Assembly (NCBI GenBank): GCA_018664075.1
Contig: JABJOY010000070.1
Location: 1 to 64,000 of the forward strand
Source: Porticoccaceae bacterium
GTDB taxonomy: Bacteria; Pseudomonadota; Gammaproteobacteria; Pseudomonadales; Porticoccaceae
Length of the DNA stretch: 64,000 nucleotides
Direction of reading: 5' to 3'
Shown here piece after piece: positions 27,545 through 36,977 of this stretch. Numbering within the stretch: the first letter of the stretch is position 1; the number at the start of each line of letters is the position of its first letter. Both the position numbers and the translations under genes were made by a program. A model generated the notes under the pieces. That model was given only the letters and a program-made list of their open reading frames with translations. It was not told where the DNA came from and made no database searches.

Positions 27545-28816
27545 ATGTTGAAAGTCATATTGAGTCTCTGGCTGCTATCTCTCAGCCTGTTACCCCTGGC
27601 CCAGGAGACTGAGCCAAAAGCGGACACAGAACAGCAGCGCCTGCCCCTGCGAGAGCTGCGCCTGTTTACCCAGGTCTTTGAGCAAATACGCCTCGGCTAT
27701 GTAGAAGAAGTCAGCGATACAGAGCTATTAGATAATGCCATTGCCGGGCTACTAACAGAGCTGGACCCCCATTCGGTCTACCTCAACAGAGAAGACTATG
27801 GTGAACTGCAGGAACATGCCAATGGTGAGTATGGCGGCCTGGGTCTGGAGGTAGGCACCGACAATGGCGCTATTAGGGTAGTCTCTCCCATAGATGACAC
27901 CCCTGCCGCCAAGGCCGGCATTCAGGCTGGCGATCTGATTGTCAAAATGAATGACAACCCGGTGCGTGGCATGAGTCTGCAAAAGGCCGTGGATAAATTG
28001 CGTGGTGAAAAGGGCACCAGCATTAAACTTACCCTGTACCGGGAAGGTGAGAAAGGGCCACTGGATATTGAAGTGGTGCGGGATATTATTCAGGTCAGTG
28101 CTGTGCGCAGCCGCCTGCTGGAACCAGGCTATGGCTATATTAGAGTTTCCCAATTTCAAACCAAGGCTGGCGCTGACTTTATTGCCGCACTTGAAGAGCT
28201 TATTGCACAGCAGCCCATTAAAGGTCTGGTGATTGACCTGCGCAATAACCCTGGCGGGCTGGTACCAGCCTCGATTGAAATATCCGATGCACTACTGGAT
28301 GGTGGAACAGTGGTCTACACCGAGGGTCGACTGCCCAGTGCTAACCGCAGCTTTGAAGCCAGCCCAGGGGATCTACTCAATGGTCTGCCAGTGGTAGTGC
28401 TAATTAATGGGGGCAGTGCCTCGGCCTCGGAAATTGTAGCTGGTGCCCTTCAGGATCACGGGCGGGCCGCTATTTTGGGCACCCAGAGCTTTGGCAAAGG
28501 CTCGGTTCAAACCGTTATTCCACTGGGTGATGGCCGGGCAGTCAAGCTCACCACCGCCCGCTACTTCACTCCCAATGGCCGCTCTATTCAAGCCGAGGGA
28601 ATTGTGCCGGATATAGTGGTTGAGCGAGCTGAGATCCGCCCCTATGCTACACGTGTAAGGGTTCGCGAAGCCGATCTTGAAGGCCACCTTGAAACGGCGG
28701 GCGGATCAGACTCAGACAATGATGAAGCTGCAGGGGAAGATTACAGTGCCGACAATCAGCTCTATGAAGCGGTGAATCTGCTTAAAGGTTATCATCTCCT
28801 GAGCAACAATCAGTAA
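27545..28816 (+). CDS. ctpA: Carboxy-terminal processing protease (S41A)
   Basis: This is a periplasmic serine protease that trims or degrades envelope proteins. The 423-residue protein has a signal peptide (MLKVILSLWLLSLSLLPLA), a PDZ domain (about 90-175; GGLGLEVGTDNG, IDDTPAAKAGIQAGD), and an S41 catalytic domain. The nucleophile is in GSASASE and the general base Lys in GTQSFGKGSVQ. The C-terminal tail is acidic (about 380-405). Size and domain plan match CtpA/CtpB, and not the longer Prc. In Pseudomonas, CtpA acts on peptidoglycan cross-link hydrolases, so a link to neighbouring envC is plausible but inferred. It ends at a shared terminator. Confidence 0.95.
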   Translation: MLKVILSLWLLSLSLLPLAQETEPKADTEQQRLPLRELRLFTQVFEQIRLGYVEEVSDTELLDNAIAGLLTELDPHSVYLNREDYGELQEHANGEYGGLGLEVGTDNGAIRVVSPIDDTPAAKAGIQAGDLIVKMNDNPVRGMSLQKAVDKLRGEKGTSIKLTLYREGEKGPLDIEVVRDIIQVSAVRSRLLEPGYGYIRVSQFQTKAGADFIAALEELIAQQPIKGLVIDLRNNPGGLVPASIEISDALLDGGTVVYTEGRLPSANRSFEASPGDLLNGLPVVVLINGGSASASEIVAGALQDHGRAAILGTQSFGKGSVQTVIPLGDGRAVKLTTARYFTPNGRSIQAEGIVPDIVVERAEIRPYATRVRVREADLEGHLETAGGSDSDNDEAAGEDYSADNQLYEAVNLLKGYHLLSNNQ

Positions 28817-28832
28817 CCAATAGTCAATAAGC

Positions 28833-28861
28833 AAAAAAAACGCCGCCTCTGCGGCGTTTTT
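28833..28861. terminator. Bidirectional terminator between ctpA and glsB-like gene
   Basis: CGCCGC-CTCT-GCGGCG is a perfect six-base-pair stem at 28841-28856, with eight A before it and five T after it. It serves the converging genes on both strands. Confidence 0.92.
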
Positions 28862-28873
28862 CATTTTCAATCA

Positions 28874-29122
28874 TTATTTTTTAAAGGTGCGATAGACAAA
28901 CAATAATACAAGTGCACCAACCACTGCGGTCAGCAGGCTGCCCAGACTAAACTCACCAACGGTGCCAAGACCAACCAATGAGCCAATCCAACCGCCGATA
29001 AAGGCACCAGCTATACCCAGTAATGTGGTCATTACAAAGCCACCGCCGTCCTTGCCTGGCATTATATATTTAGCCAATACACCTGCAAGCAGGCCTAACA
29101 AAATCCATGAAAAAATACCCAT
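28874..29122 (-). CDS. GlsB/YeaQ/YmgE-family small membrane protein
   Basis: This 82-residue inner-membrane protein of the transglycosylase-associated family has three hydrophobic segments. It starts MGIFSWILLGLLAGVLAKYI and has the glycine-rich GAFIGGWIGSLVG middle and a short basic C terminus. Family members are often induced by stress, but their biochemical role is not established. The family name does not mean that it is a transglycosylase. It lies 38 bases after mscS on the same strand, so the two may share a transcript. Confidence 0.92.
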   Translation of the reverse strand: MGIFSWILLGLLAGVLAKYIMPGKDGGGFVMTTLLGIAGAFIGGWIGSLVGLGTVGEFSLGSLLTAVVGALVLLFVYRTFKK

Positions 29123-29160
29123 GTTATCTCTCCTCGTTAGTTAGTCGTTATCTCTTCTAT

Positions 29161-30009
29161 TCAGGCTATTGATGTTTTAGCCTGGGGTTGTTGAACCAGT
29201 GCCCCAACATTGTGTAAATGCAGATCGCGCTGGGGAAATGGAATCGAAATACCTTTGGCATCCAGGGCTTTTTTAGCCGCTTCTGTGATATTGAAATAGA
29301 CATCCCAATAGTCTGCAGTATTGACCCAGGGGCGACAGACCAGGTTGACACTGCTGTCAGCCAATTCGACCACTGCTACGGTGGGGGCTGGATCAGTAAG
29401 AACTCTTGCCTCGGCAGCCACCACAGATTCAAGCACTGCCTTGGCTGCATCTATATCATCGCCATAGCCAATACCAAACACCAGATCCACACGTCTGGTG
29501 TCATTGGCTGAATAGTTTGTGATATTGCCACTGATAATGCCGCCATTGGGCACGATAATTTTTTTATTGTCTGGAGAATGTAGCTCTGTGGTGAATATCT
29601 GAATCCTTTGCACTACACCTGAGACACCGGCTACCTCAACAAAATCGCCGACTTTGAAGGGGCGGAAAATAAGGATCAACACTCCGGCGGCAAAATTGGC
29701 CAGTGACCCCTGCAGTGCCAAGCCTACGGCCAGACCAGCAGCACCCACAATAGCGACAAAAGAAGCGGTTTGAATACCCAGCTGCCCAAGTGCGGCAATC
29801 ACCACAAACATCAGCAACACCCATGACACCAGACTGCCAACAAAATGCTGAATTGCTGGATCAACCGCATTTTTAGCGAGCAGCTTTTGTACTACAGCAG
29901 ATATTTTTTTCGCCAGCCATCTGCCGATAATAAAAATCGCCAGCGCGGTAATAACCTTGGCACCGTAGAGCAGTGCCAGATCCTGAATTACTGCAATCGT
30001 CTCACCCAT
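29161..30009 (-). CDS. mscS: Small-conductance mechanosensitive channel MscS
   Basis: MscS is an inner-membrane channel that opens on sudden drops in external osmolarity and releases solutes. The 282-residue product has three membrane helices. The third pore helix (AIVGAAGLAVGLALQGSLANFAAGV) keeps the Ala/Gly packing pattern. The beta domain (FRPFKVGDFVEVAGVSGVV) and the mixed C-terminal domain follow. Length matches E. coli MscS. It may be transcribed with the GlsB-type gene downstream, another envelope-stress protein. Confidence 0.95.
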   Translation of the reverse strand: MGETIAVIQDLALLYGAKVITALAIFIIGRWLAKKISAVVQKLLAKNAVDPAIQHFVGSLVSWVLLMFVVIAALGQLGIQTASFVAIVGAAGLAVGLALQGSLANFAAGVLILIFRPFKVGDFVEVAGVSGVVQRIQIFTTELHSPDNKKIIVPNGGIISGNITNYSANDTRRVDLVFGIGYGDDIDAAKAVLESVVAAEARVLTDPAPTVAVVELADSSVNLVCRPWVNTADYWDVYFNITEAAKKALDAKGISIPFPQRDLHLHNVGALVQQPQAKTSIA

Positions 30010-30013
30010 ATCT

Positions 30014-30092
30014 AAATCCTTTTAATCGTTATAAAACTGCCTGATCTGGACGATCAGGCATTCTTATTAAGCGTAGTTGATTAAAAGGATTT
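30014..30092. repeat. Nested inverted repeats between parC and mscS
   Basis: The 13-base arms AATCCTTTTAATC (30015-30027) and GATTAAAAGGATT (30079-30091) are exact reverse complements, extendable by one base. They enclose a second perfect hairpin, TGCCTGATC / GATCAGGCA (30038-30060), which on the minus strand is followed by GTTTTAT. The inner hairpin is the probable parC terminator. The outer arms include the bases just upstream of the mscS start. Confidence 0.75.
30038..30060 (-). terminator. Probable parC terminator
   Basis: The nine-base perfect stem TGCCTGATC / GATCAGGCA with a five-base loop is followed on the minus strand by GTTTTAT. It lies about 50 bases after the parC stop codon and before mscS. 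Confidence 0.65.
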
Positions 30093-30107
30093 TTTCGAAA
30101 GATCGAT

Positions 30108-32360
30108 TTAGTTGGCTTCGACATCCAGTTTGTCGACCTTCTGGAAGCCGCGGGGCAATTTGTGCCCGCGCCGTCCACGCTCACCGCGATAATGCTCGAG
30201 GTCTTTTTCTTTCATCACCAGATAGCGCTTGCCGGAATGCACAACAAGAGAGCCGCCGACAGGGATAATGCCGAAGTCGATCACATATTCCTCGCGGGAT
30301 TGCAGTCTGGAGCCTGGAATATTAATGATCTTATTGCCTTTGCCTCGGGCCAGTTGTGGCAATTCAGTAACCGGGAACACCAGCATGCGGCCCTCATTGC
30401 TCACTGCCGCGATCAGGGCGTTTTCATCACTGAGCATTTTCGGCGATAGGATGCGTCCTCCCTTGGGAATCGACACCACCGCTTTACCGGCTTTATTCTT
30501 GGTGAACAGATCACCAATGGTGCCAATAAACCCATAGCCCGCATCTGTACCCAGCAAAATTTTCTGCTCGTCGGCTCCCATCACCACGTCGGTAAACAGT
30601 GCGCCGGGCGCTATTTTAAGACGCCCGGTGGCAGGCTCGCCCTGGCCTCGCGCTGAGGGCAGGGTATGCCCGGGCAACGCATAGTAGCGGCCCGTGGTGT
30701 CCTGCAAAAAGACATTCTGGTTACTTTTGCCTTTGGCGGCGGAGAGGAATTTATCACCGGATTTATAGCTTAGGCTGCCGGGGTCAATCTCATGACCCTT
30801 GGCTGCCCGCAGCCAGCCTTTGTCTGACAGCACTGCTGTGATTGGCTCGGCAGTCATCAGGTCTTTTTCATTAAAGGCCTGGGCTTCGCCGCGCTCATTC
30901 AGAGGCGAGCGACGCTTATCACCAAATTCTTCGGCGGTGGCTTTGAGTTCTTTTTTAACCAGTGTTTTCAGTCGCGCATCGGAGCCCAGTAACAGTTCGA
31001 GCTCAGCCTTTTCCCGTGCCAGCTCATCCTGCTCAGCACGAATTTTGACTTCTTCAAGACGGGCCAGCTGACGCAACTTGGTGTCGAGAATATATTCTGC
31101 CTGAGTGTCCGACAGATCAAACCTGGCAATCAATGCAGGCTTGGGTTCATCCTCCGTGCGAATAATATGGATAACTTCATCGATATTTAAAAACGCAATC
31201 AACAAACCATCCAACAGGTGCAGCCGCTTCTCAACTTTCTGCAGCCTGTAGTCGAGGCGGCGGCGAGTCACATCAATACGGAAGCTCAGCCAGTCCTTGA
31301 GGATACGGCGCAGATTCATCACTGCGGGCCGCCCATCAATACCAATAATATTCATATTGATGCGGTAGCTGCGCTCAAGATCTGTGGTGGCGAACAGATG
31401 ATCCATCAGTGCACTGATATCCACTCGGTTGGAACGGGGAGTAATAACCAATCTGGTGGGATTCTCATGATCTGATTCATCGCGCAGATCCTCCACCATG
31501 GGCAGCTTTTTATTGCGCATCTGCGCCGCTATCTGCTCCAGTATCTTCGATCCAGATGACTGAAACGGCAGGGCGGTGACAATTACATCGCCATCTTCTT
31601 TAGTCCAGATGGCGCGCATCTTCACCGAGCCACGGCCGGTCTCATAGGTATTGAGAATATCGCTCTGGGAGGTAATGATTTCTGCATCTGTGGGGAAGTC
31701 CGGAGCGGCAATATACGCCATCAACTCAGGCACTGTAGCCTTGGGATGATCCAGCAGATGCAGGCAGGCATTAACCACTTCATTTAGATTGTGGGGCGGA
31801 ATATCCGTGGCCATGCCCACGGCAATACCTGTGGTGCCATTGAGCAGCACATTGGGCACTCGGGCGGGCAGTATCTCAGGCTCATCCATGGTGGCATCAA
31901 AGTTCGGACGCCAGTTGGCGGTGCCCTGTCCCAATTCAGAGAGCAGTACATCGGCATATTTTGACAGTTTAGATTCTGTGTAACGCATGGCGGCAAAAGA
32001 TTTGGGGTCATCCGGAGAACCCCAGTTGCCCTGTCCGTCGACCAGCGGATAGCGATAGGAGAATGGCTGAGCCATCAACACCATGGCTTCGTAGGCGGCA
32101 CTGTCGCCATGGGGATGGAATTTACCAATCACATCACCCACGGTACGTGCGGATTTTTTGTACTTGGCACTGGCTTTTAGTCCCAGTTCGCTCATGGCGT
32201 AAACAATACGCCGCTGTACCGGCTTGAGGCCATCGCCAATATGGGGCAGTGCGCGATCGAGAATAACGTACATGGAATAATCCAGGTAGGCTTGCTCGGC
32301 ATAGCTACTCAGGGATCGGCTCTCATTGCCCTGGTCGTTAAAGGTGACGATATCGTTCAT
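30108..32360 (-). CDS. parC: DNA topoisomerase IV subunit A
   Basis: ParC is the DNA-cutting and rejoining subunit of topoisomerase IV, which unlinks daughter chromosomes. The 750-residue product has the breakage-reunion domain with the active-site Tyr in AAMRYTES, and a C-terminal beta-pinwheel domain. The quinolone-resistance region reads [12 protein letters not shown], with the wild-type Ser and Glu at the positions equal to E. coli 80 and 84. It lies 24 bases after parE on the same strand, so the two subunits are made from one operon. Confidence 0.98.
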   Translation of the reverse strand: MNDIVTFNDQGNESRSLSSYAEQAYLDYSMYVILDRALPHIGDGLKPVQRRIVYAMSELGLKASAKYKKSARTVGDVIGKFHPHGDSAAYEAMVLMAQPFSYRYPLVDGQGNWGSPDDPKSFAAMRYTESKLSKYADVLLSELGQGTANWRPNFDATMDEPEILPARVPNVLLNGTTGIAVGMATDIPPHNLNEVVNACLHLLDHPKATVPELMAYIAAPDFPTDAEIITSQSDILNTYETGRGSVKMRAIWTKEDGDVIVTALPFQSSGSKILEQIAAQMRNKKLPMVEDLRDESDHENPTRLVITPRSNRVDISALMDHLFATTDLERSYRINMNIIGIDGRPAVMNLRRILKDWLSFRIDVTRRRLDYRLQKVEKRLHLLDGLLIAFLNIDEVIHIIRTEDEPKPALIARFDLSDTQAEYILDTKLRQLARLEEVKIRAEQDELAREKAELELLLGSDARLKTLVKKELKATAEEFGDKRRSPLNERGEAQAFNEKDLMTAEPITAVLSDKGWLRAAKGHEIDPGSLSYKSGDKFLSAAKGKSNQNVFLQDTTGRYYALPGHTLPSARGQGEPATGRLKIAPGALFTDVVMGADEQKILLGTDAGYGFIGTIGDLFTKNKAGKAVVSIPKGGRILSPKMLSDENALIAAVSNEGRMLVFPVTELPQLARGKGNKIINIPGSRLQSREEYVIDFGIIPVGGSLVVHSGKRYLVMKEKDLEHYRGERGRRGHKLPRGFQKVDKLDVEAN

Positions 32361-32384
32361 CGTTTTTCCTGTGATAAATTCTGA

Positions 32385-34277
32385 TTAAAGATTGGCTGCA
32401 TCAGCCAGGTTGCCTTTACTTTCCAGCCATGAACGACGATCCGGCGCGCGCTTTTTGGCCAGTAACATATCGAGGATACTGTTGGTGTCATCCCCGGGTT
32501 CGAGGGTGAGCTGCACCAGTCGGCGGGTATCCGGATCCATCGTGGTTTCCCGCAACTGCAGCGGATTCATCTCGCCCAGCCCTTTAAAGCGCTGCACATT
32601 GACCTTGCCACGCTTGCCCTCGGCCTGAATGCGGTCGAGTATACCCTGGCGCTCCGCATCATCCAGCGCGTAGTAAACCTCTTTGCCCACATCAATTCTA
32701 AACAGTGGCGGCATGGCCACATACACATGACCGGCACTGACCAGTGGCCGGAAATGACGTACAAACAGCGCACAGAGCAATGTGGCGATATGCAGGCCGT
32801 CGGAGTCCGCATCGGCGAGAATACAAATCTTGTGATAGCGCAGTGAATCAACAGATTCCAGACCTGGATCCACACCCAGTGCTACGGAGATATCATGAAC
32901 TTCCTGAGAGCCGAGAATTTCCTGGGACTCAACCTCCCAGGTATTTAGAATCTTGCCGCGCAGGGGCATAATCGCCTGATTCTCGCGGTTGCGTGCCTGC
33001 TTGGCTGAACCACCAGCGGAATCACCCTCGACCAGAAATATTTCACATTGCTCAGGTTCACCACTGGAACAGTCCGCCAGCTTTCCTGGCAATGCGGGAC
33101 CCTGGGTAATCTTTTTGCGCACCACTTTTTTGCTCGCGCGCATACGGCGCTGGGCATTAAAGATACAGAGTTCGGCCAGTTTCTCCGCTTCTTCTGTATG
33201 TTGGTTCAGCCACAGACTAAAGGAATCTTTCACCACACCGGAGACAAAGGCCGCCACTTCCCTTGAAGACAGGCGATCTTTAGTCTGACCGGAAAACTGT
33301 GGGTCAGCTAATTTGGATGAGAGCACAAAACTACAGCGATCCCAGATATCGTCCGGCGTCAGTTTGACACCCCTGGGCAGCAGATTTCTAAATTCACAAA
33401 ACTCGCGCATCGCGTCCAGCAGGCCACTGCGCAGACCATTCACATGGGTGCCGCCCTGGGGCGTGGGAATCAGATTAACGTAGCTTTCCTGAACCAGTTC
33501 ACCACCTTCAGGCAGCCATTGCACCGCCCAGTCAGCCGCTTCATTTTCTGAACTAAAGGCTCCTATAAATGGCTCTGCGGGCAGCACTTCCCAGCCATGT
33601 AATGAACCTGCCAGATAGTCCTTGAGGCCATCTTCATAGAACCATTCTTCACTCTCGTTGGTGTTTTCATCATGAAAGCTCATGGTCAGGCCGCCACAGA
33701 GTACCGCTTTGGCGCGCAATACATGGCGCAGTCGCGAGACGCTGAACTTGGCTGAGTCAAAATAGGATGCATCTGGCCAGAAGCGCAGTATGGTGCCGGT
33801 ATTGCGCTGACCACAGCTATCAATCACCGCCAGATCAGAGGTTTTGTTGCCATCGGCAAACAATATCTGATGGACCTTGCCCTCGCGCTTAACAATCAGA
33901 TCCAGCTTGCTCGACAATGCATTGACCACTGACACACCTACACCGTGCAGACCACCGGAAAACTGATAATTGTCATTGGAGAACTTGCCTCCGGCATGCA
34001 GCGTCGAGAGAATCACCTCCACCCCCGGCAGGCCCTGTTCCGGGTGAATGTCAACTGGCATACCGCGGCCATCATCACACACTGACAATGAGCCATCTTT
34101 GTGCAATGTGACATCGATACGGCGGGCATGACCAGCAAGGGCCTCATCGACACTGTTATCTATGACCTCCTGGGCCAGATGATTGGGGCGACTGGTATCT
34201 GTATACATGCCGGGGCGCTTGCGCACCGGATCCAGGCCAGTCAGGACTTCGATATCTTTTGCGTTATAGTTGCTCAT
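32385..34277 (-). CDS. parE: DNA topoisomerase IV subunit B
   Basis: ParE is the ATPase subunit of topoisomerase IV. The 630-residue protein begins with a GHKL ATPase domain (KRPGMYTDTSRPNHLAQEVIDNSVDEALAG; DDGRGMPVD; GGLHGVGVSVVNALS). A transducer domain and a TOPRIM domain follow (LVEGDSAGGSAKQARNR; ILADADSDGLHI). The length separates it from the longer GyrB of gammaproteobacteria. It is preceded by yqiA, cpdA, yqiB and nudF in the same order as in E. coli. Confidence 0.98.
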   Translation of the reverse strand: MSNYNAKDIEVLTGLDPVRKRPGMYTDTSRPNHLAQEVIDNSVDEALAGHARRIDVTLHKDGSLSVCDDGRGMPVDIHPEQGLPGVEVILSTLHAGGKFSNDNYQFSGGLHGVGVSVVNALSSKLDLIVKREGKVHQILFADGNKTSDLAVIDSCGQRNTGTILRFWPDASYFDSAKFSVSRLRHVLRAKAVLCGGLTMSFHDENTNESEEWFYEDGLKDYLAGSLHGWEVLPAEPFIGAFSSENEAADWAVQWLPEGGELVQESYVNLIPTPQGGTHVNGLRSGLLDAMREFCEFRNLLPRGVKLTPDDIWDRCSFVLSSKLADPQFSGQTKDRLSSREVAAFVSGVVKDSFSLWLNQHTEEAEKLAELCIFNAQRRMRASKKVVRKKITQGPALPGKLADCSSGEPEQCEIFLVEGDSAGGSAKQARNRENQAIMPLRGKILNTWEVESQEILGSQEVHDISVALGVDPGLESVDSLRYHKICILADADSDGLHIATLLCALFVRHFRPLVSAGHVYVAMPPLFRIDVGKEVYYALDDAERQGILDRIQAEGKRGKVNVQRFKGLGEMNPLQLRETTMDPDTRRLVQLTLEPGDDTNSILDMLLAKKRAPDRRSWLESKGNLADAANL

Positions 34278-34310
34278 CTGCTCTTTAGATCAATTTAGTT
34301 GTTTGCTGCG

Positions 34311-34886
34311 CTAGGCGGAAATCAGAAACTGGTGCATAGATGCCAGATGCTGATGGTAATTTATAAAGCTGTGATCTCCCTGCTGTTCAATAATAACGTC
34401 GCATCCCTGATAACGCCTCTGTGCGTCGCGGTAATCTAAAACCTCATCCCCGGTTTGCAACAGTACTCTGTAATTATTCTTATACTCTATCTCGGCAGGG
34501 TCCAATGCCAAATACTCTTCTATATGCTGTGGCTCAAAAACCCATTTCTCGCCAGTGATATAGTTGCTGTTTTCTCCCAGCCAATTGTGCAGCCCTCGAC
34601 CGGGACTGACTGCCGGATTAATAAGCACCGCCCGCAGGTTGTACTGCTCTGTCAGGCAGGTGGCAAAAAAACCGCCCATGGAGCTTCCCACAACATAAAC
34701 CTGCTCGGGCAGCTCTGCTTCAACCAGCCTCTGCAACAGGACCATGGCCTGATTGGCAAACGGTGGTAGCGCGGGGCAGACAAATTTTATTTGTGGTGCA
34801 TTCTCAGTACACCAGCGCTGGGTCTCCAAGGCCTTTTTCGACTGAGGCGAGCTGTTAAACCCATGGAGATAAAGCAGCGTTGGCAT
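34311..34886 (-). CDS. yqiA: YqiA/YcfP-family alpha/beta hydrolase (esterase)
   Basis: This is a small cytoplasmic alpha/beta hydrolase of 191 residues. It has the start LLYLHGFNSSPQSKKA, a nucleophile elbow VGSSMGGFFA, an Asp in LLQTGDEVLDYRDA and a His in GDHSFINYH, which form the triad. E. coli YqiA is an acyl-CoA and palmitoyl esterase in tests, but its physiological role is unclear. Synteny with parE and cpdA supports the name. Confidence 0.93.
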   Translation of the reverse strand: MPTLLYLHGFNSSPQSKKALETQRWCTENAPQIKFVCPALPPFANQAMVLLQRLVEAELPEQVYVVGSSMGGFFATCLTEQYNLRAVLINPAVSPGRGLHNWLGENSNYITGEKWVFEPQHIEEYLALDPAEIEYKNNYRVLLQTGDEVLDYRDAQRRYQGCDVIIEQQGDHSFINYHQHLASMHQFLISA

Positions 34887-34955
34887 ATTTAGAGAACCTG
34901 AAAATCAAGCTCCATTATAGCCAAAGCAGCGGTATTGTCAGCGACTGATTTGCGC

Positions 34956-35744
34956 TTAATAACCGGCGCAGCCAAGATCTGGCCGCGGAGAAAAGTCCGA
35001 CAAAAATTCTACCCCTGTCACAACCTGGCCATCGGGATGCAGATCCAGCCATCTGTAACCTGGGGGCTGATCGGAGAGGGTAAAATCATCTGACTGGGCT
35101 TTAAACTGAACACAGCTTGAAGGGGTAGAGTAGACCGGGATATCACCCCAGCGACCTTCAAACTGCTGATGCACATGACCTGTGATCACCGCTTTAACAT
35201 TGCCCGATGACTGTAACAGTTCATAGAGCCTGTCCCGGTTGTCAATTTGCTGGCTGTCCAGCCAAGCTGAGTTCAATAGTACTGGACTGTGATGCATCGC
35301 CAACAGAATATGTGGTTTGCATGCCAGTGTTTGCAGGCCCTGCTCTACATGCAGCAACTGCTCGTCACTAATATGACCGCCAGGCTTATGGGGCTGAGAG
35401 CTGTCTAATGTCAACAGGCCCCAGGGGCCGAGGTCGACTATTTTTTGGTCAGGAAAATCCACTAAATGCTCAGCCATTATCCCGGCATCATCATGGTTGC
35501 CGGGCAACCAGAATGCTTGCTTGTTATGGGATGTTAAAATGCGATTAAGTATTTGATAAGCTTCAGGCTGACAGTCACTGGCAAGATCTCCAGTCAGCAG
35601 CAGCCGATCATCACCCCGCCCCTGAGTGGCAACAGCCGCAAGAACCGCCTCAAAGCTAGCCTTGGTGGGCACACCTCCAAGGGTAGCCGCCCCATCAGCC
35701 CCAAGATGAAGATCGGTAATTTGAGTAAGGCGAAGAATATCCAT
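34956..35744 (-). CDS. cpdA: 3',5'-cyclic-AMP phosphodiesterase CpdA
   Basis: CpdA hydrolyses cAMP and so tunes CRP-dependent control. The 262-residue class III phosphodiesterase has the full metallophosphoesterase motif set: ITDLHLG, LTGDLASD, LPGNHDD, MHHSP and ITGHVHQQ, each with its metal ligands. The position between yqiA and yqiB is as in E. coli. The stop codon of yqiB lies seven bases before its start codon, so it is translated within the same operon. Confidence 0.95.
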   Translation of the reverse strand: MDILRLTQITDLHLGADGAATLGGVPTKASFEAVLAAVATQGRGDDRLLLTGDLASDCQPEAYQILNRILTSHNKQAFWLPGNHDDAGIMAEHLVDFPDQKIVDLGPWGLLTLDSSQPHKPGGHISDEQLLHVEQGLQTLACKPHILLAMHHSPVLLNSAWLDSQQIDNRDRLYELLQSSGNVKAVITGHVHQQFEGRWGDIPVYSTPSSCVQFKAQSDDFTLSDQPPGYRWLDLHPDGQVVTGVEFLSDFSPRPDLGCAGY

Positions 35745-35750
35745 TAACAG

Positions 35751-36191
35751 CTAGGCTTCCAGCTCGGTAATTCCGTGACGCAAACCATGGCATAACAACT
35801 CACTAAGAAACATATTCCACTGCCATTTTTCGTCTCTTGCCTGCATGCCATTCTTCTCAACCATCGCCCAGGGGATCGTTCGATCAGTGCACCATTCAAT
35901 AACCTCAGCCATTTTGGCGTCCCGGTAGATACGCACCTTGATCTCGATCTCGGGAAGCCACATGGGCCCGGCGCGGTCAGCCACTATCTGCACAGTGCTG
36001 GTGTACTTTGAGACCTCTATAATTTTAAGCTCTATGCCAGCCCGAGGCTCGTCTTTGTAGCGCAGCGAGAAGCAGGCACCCAGTAGTTTGCTGTCGGTGA
36101 TCACGCGACGCAGGCGCTGATAATTGTGCTCGCATTCTCTATGCAAGCGGGCTAAATCAAGCTGCTGTGTGCGCGATTCAAATACTGACAA
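35751..36191 (-). CDS. yqiB: DUF1249 family protein YqiB
   Basis: This 146-residue soluble protein of unknown function matches the DUF1249/YqiB family. It has YQRLRRVI near the start, the KIIEVSKYTSTVQI-like central strands, and the EIKVRIYRDAKMAEVIEWC stretch. It has no signal peptide or membrane segments. It is conserved between cpdA and nudF across gammaproteobacteria, which is the main support for the name. No catalytic motif is visible. Confidence 0.92.
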   Translation of the reverse strand: MSVFESRTQQLDLARLHRECEHNYQRLRRVITDSKLLGACFSLRYKDEPRAGIELKIIEVSKYTSTVQIVADRAGPMWLPEIEIKVRIYRDAKMAEVIEWCTDRTIPWAMVEKNGMQARDEKWQWNMFLSELLCHGLRHGITELEA

Positions 36192-36245
36192 CGTTTTGAT
36201 TTCCTTTTTATTCAGTCGATTATTTTCATTTTAGACGGTGCAAGG

Positions 36246-36857
36246 CTATTGATCCCGCAAATTGGCGATATTTAGCTGTAGCCACTGTAGTGCAATGGTA
36301 ACAGCGGCGCTGTTGAGCAGACCTCGGCTGTGGGCTTCGATAACCTCAGCATAGGACCATACCTGGAAAAGAATATCTTCAGCTTCTCCCTCGAGACCAA
36401 ACACGCCGCCATGCTCACGGAGGTCACAGAGACCGCAATACAGGTGCATCTTCTCATCTGTACCGCCAGCACTGACCAGATAATCGCAGATGGGCAACAA
36501 TTTTTCCACATCTAATCCCGCCTCTTCCTGCAGCTCTCGCACTGCCACCTTTTCTGGCGTTTCGCCCGATTCAATCATGCCGGCCACCACCTCATACTGC
36601 CAGGGGCCATGCTGGTCTTTCAACGCGCCAACGCGAAACTGTTCAACCAGGCCCACTAGATTGTTAACCGGGTCATAGAGCAGGACACCAACCGCATCGC
36701 CCCGCTGAAACAGTTCTCTGGATAATGTCTCACTCCAACCGCCAGCGAACAGGCGATGGCGCACCATCAGTTTGGTAATCTTGAAAAACCCTTTAAACAG
36801 GGTTTGCTCTGACTCAACCTGATAATCCGCGGCGCCAAAACGATGATTTTTAATCAA
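36246..36857 (-). CDS. nudF: ADP-ribose pyrophosphatase NudF
   Basis: NudF is a Nudix hydrolase that splits ADP-ribose to AMP and ribose 5-phosphate. I propose the TTG start at 36857 (then IKNHRFGAADYQV), because GGGAG lies seven bases upstream. This gives 204 residues, close to the E. coli enzyme. A longer reading to another TTG at 36893 has no such site and would lie in the gap to tolC. The Nudix box GMIESGETPEKVAVRELQEEAG is intact (key residues are the paired Glu of REL-QEE). It is the first gene of the nudF-yqiB-cpdA-yqiA-parE-parC series and is divergent from tolC. Confidence 0.94.
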   Translation of the reverse strand: MIKNHRFGAADYQVESEQTLFKGFFKITKLMVRHRLFAGGWSETLSRELFQRGDAVGVLLYDPVNNLVGLVEQFRVGALKDQHGPWQYEVVAGMIESGETPEKVAVRELQEEAGLDVEKLLPICDYLVSAGGTDEKMHLYCGLCDLREHGGVFGLEGEAEDILFQVWSYAEVIEAHSRGLLNSAAVTIALQWLQLNIANLRDQ

Positions 36858-36977
36858 ATTATTGCTCCCATCCGTAATAGTCGATATCCACAATCAATTA
36901 ATTATTATGACCATAAGCCCAAGCCAAGTCTGCTAAACTTAGCAGCAAATAATAATAGCGTTAACACCGGAGATTTT

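Noticed and set aside
28874-29122. Naming the small membrane protein a transglycosylase
   Set aside because: The family label is historical. The 82-residue protein has only membrane helices and no catalytic residues.
36843-36977. N-terminal extension of tolC
   Set aside because: The extra 45 residues would precede a normal signal peptide. The ATG at 36978 has a good ribosome site, and the extension covers the nudF start region.
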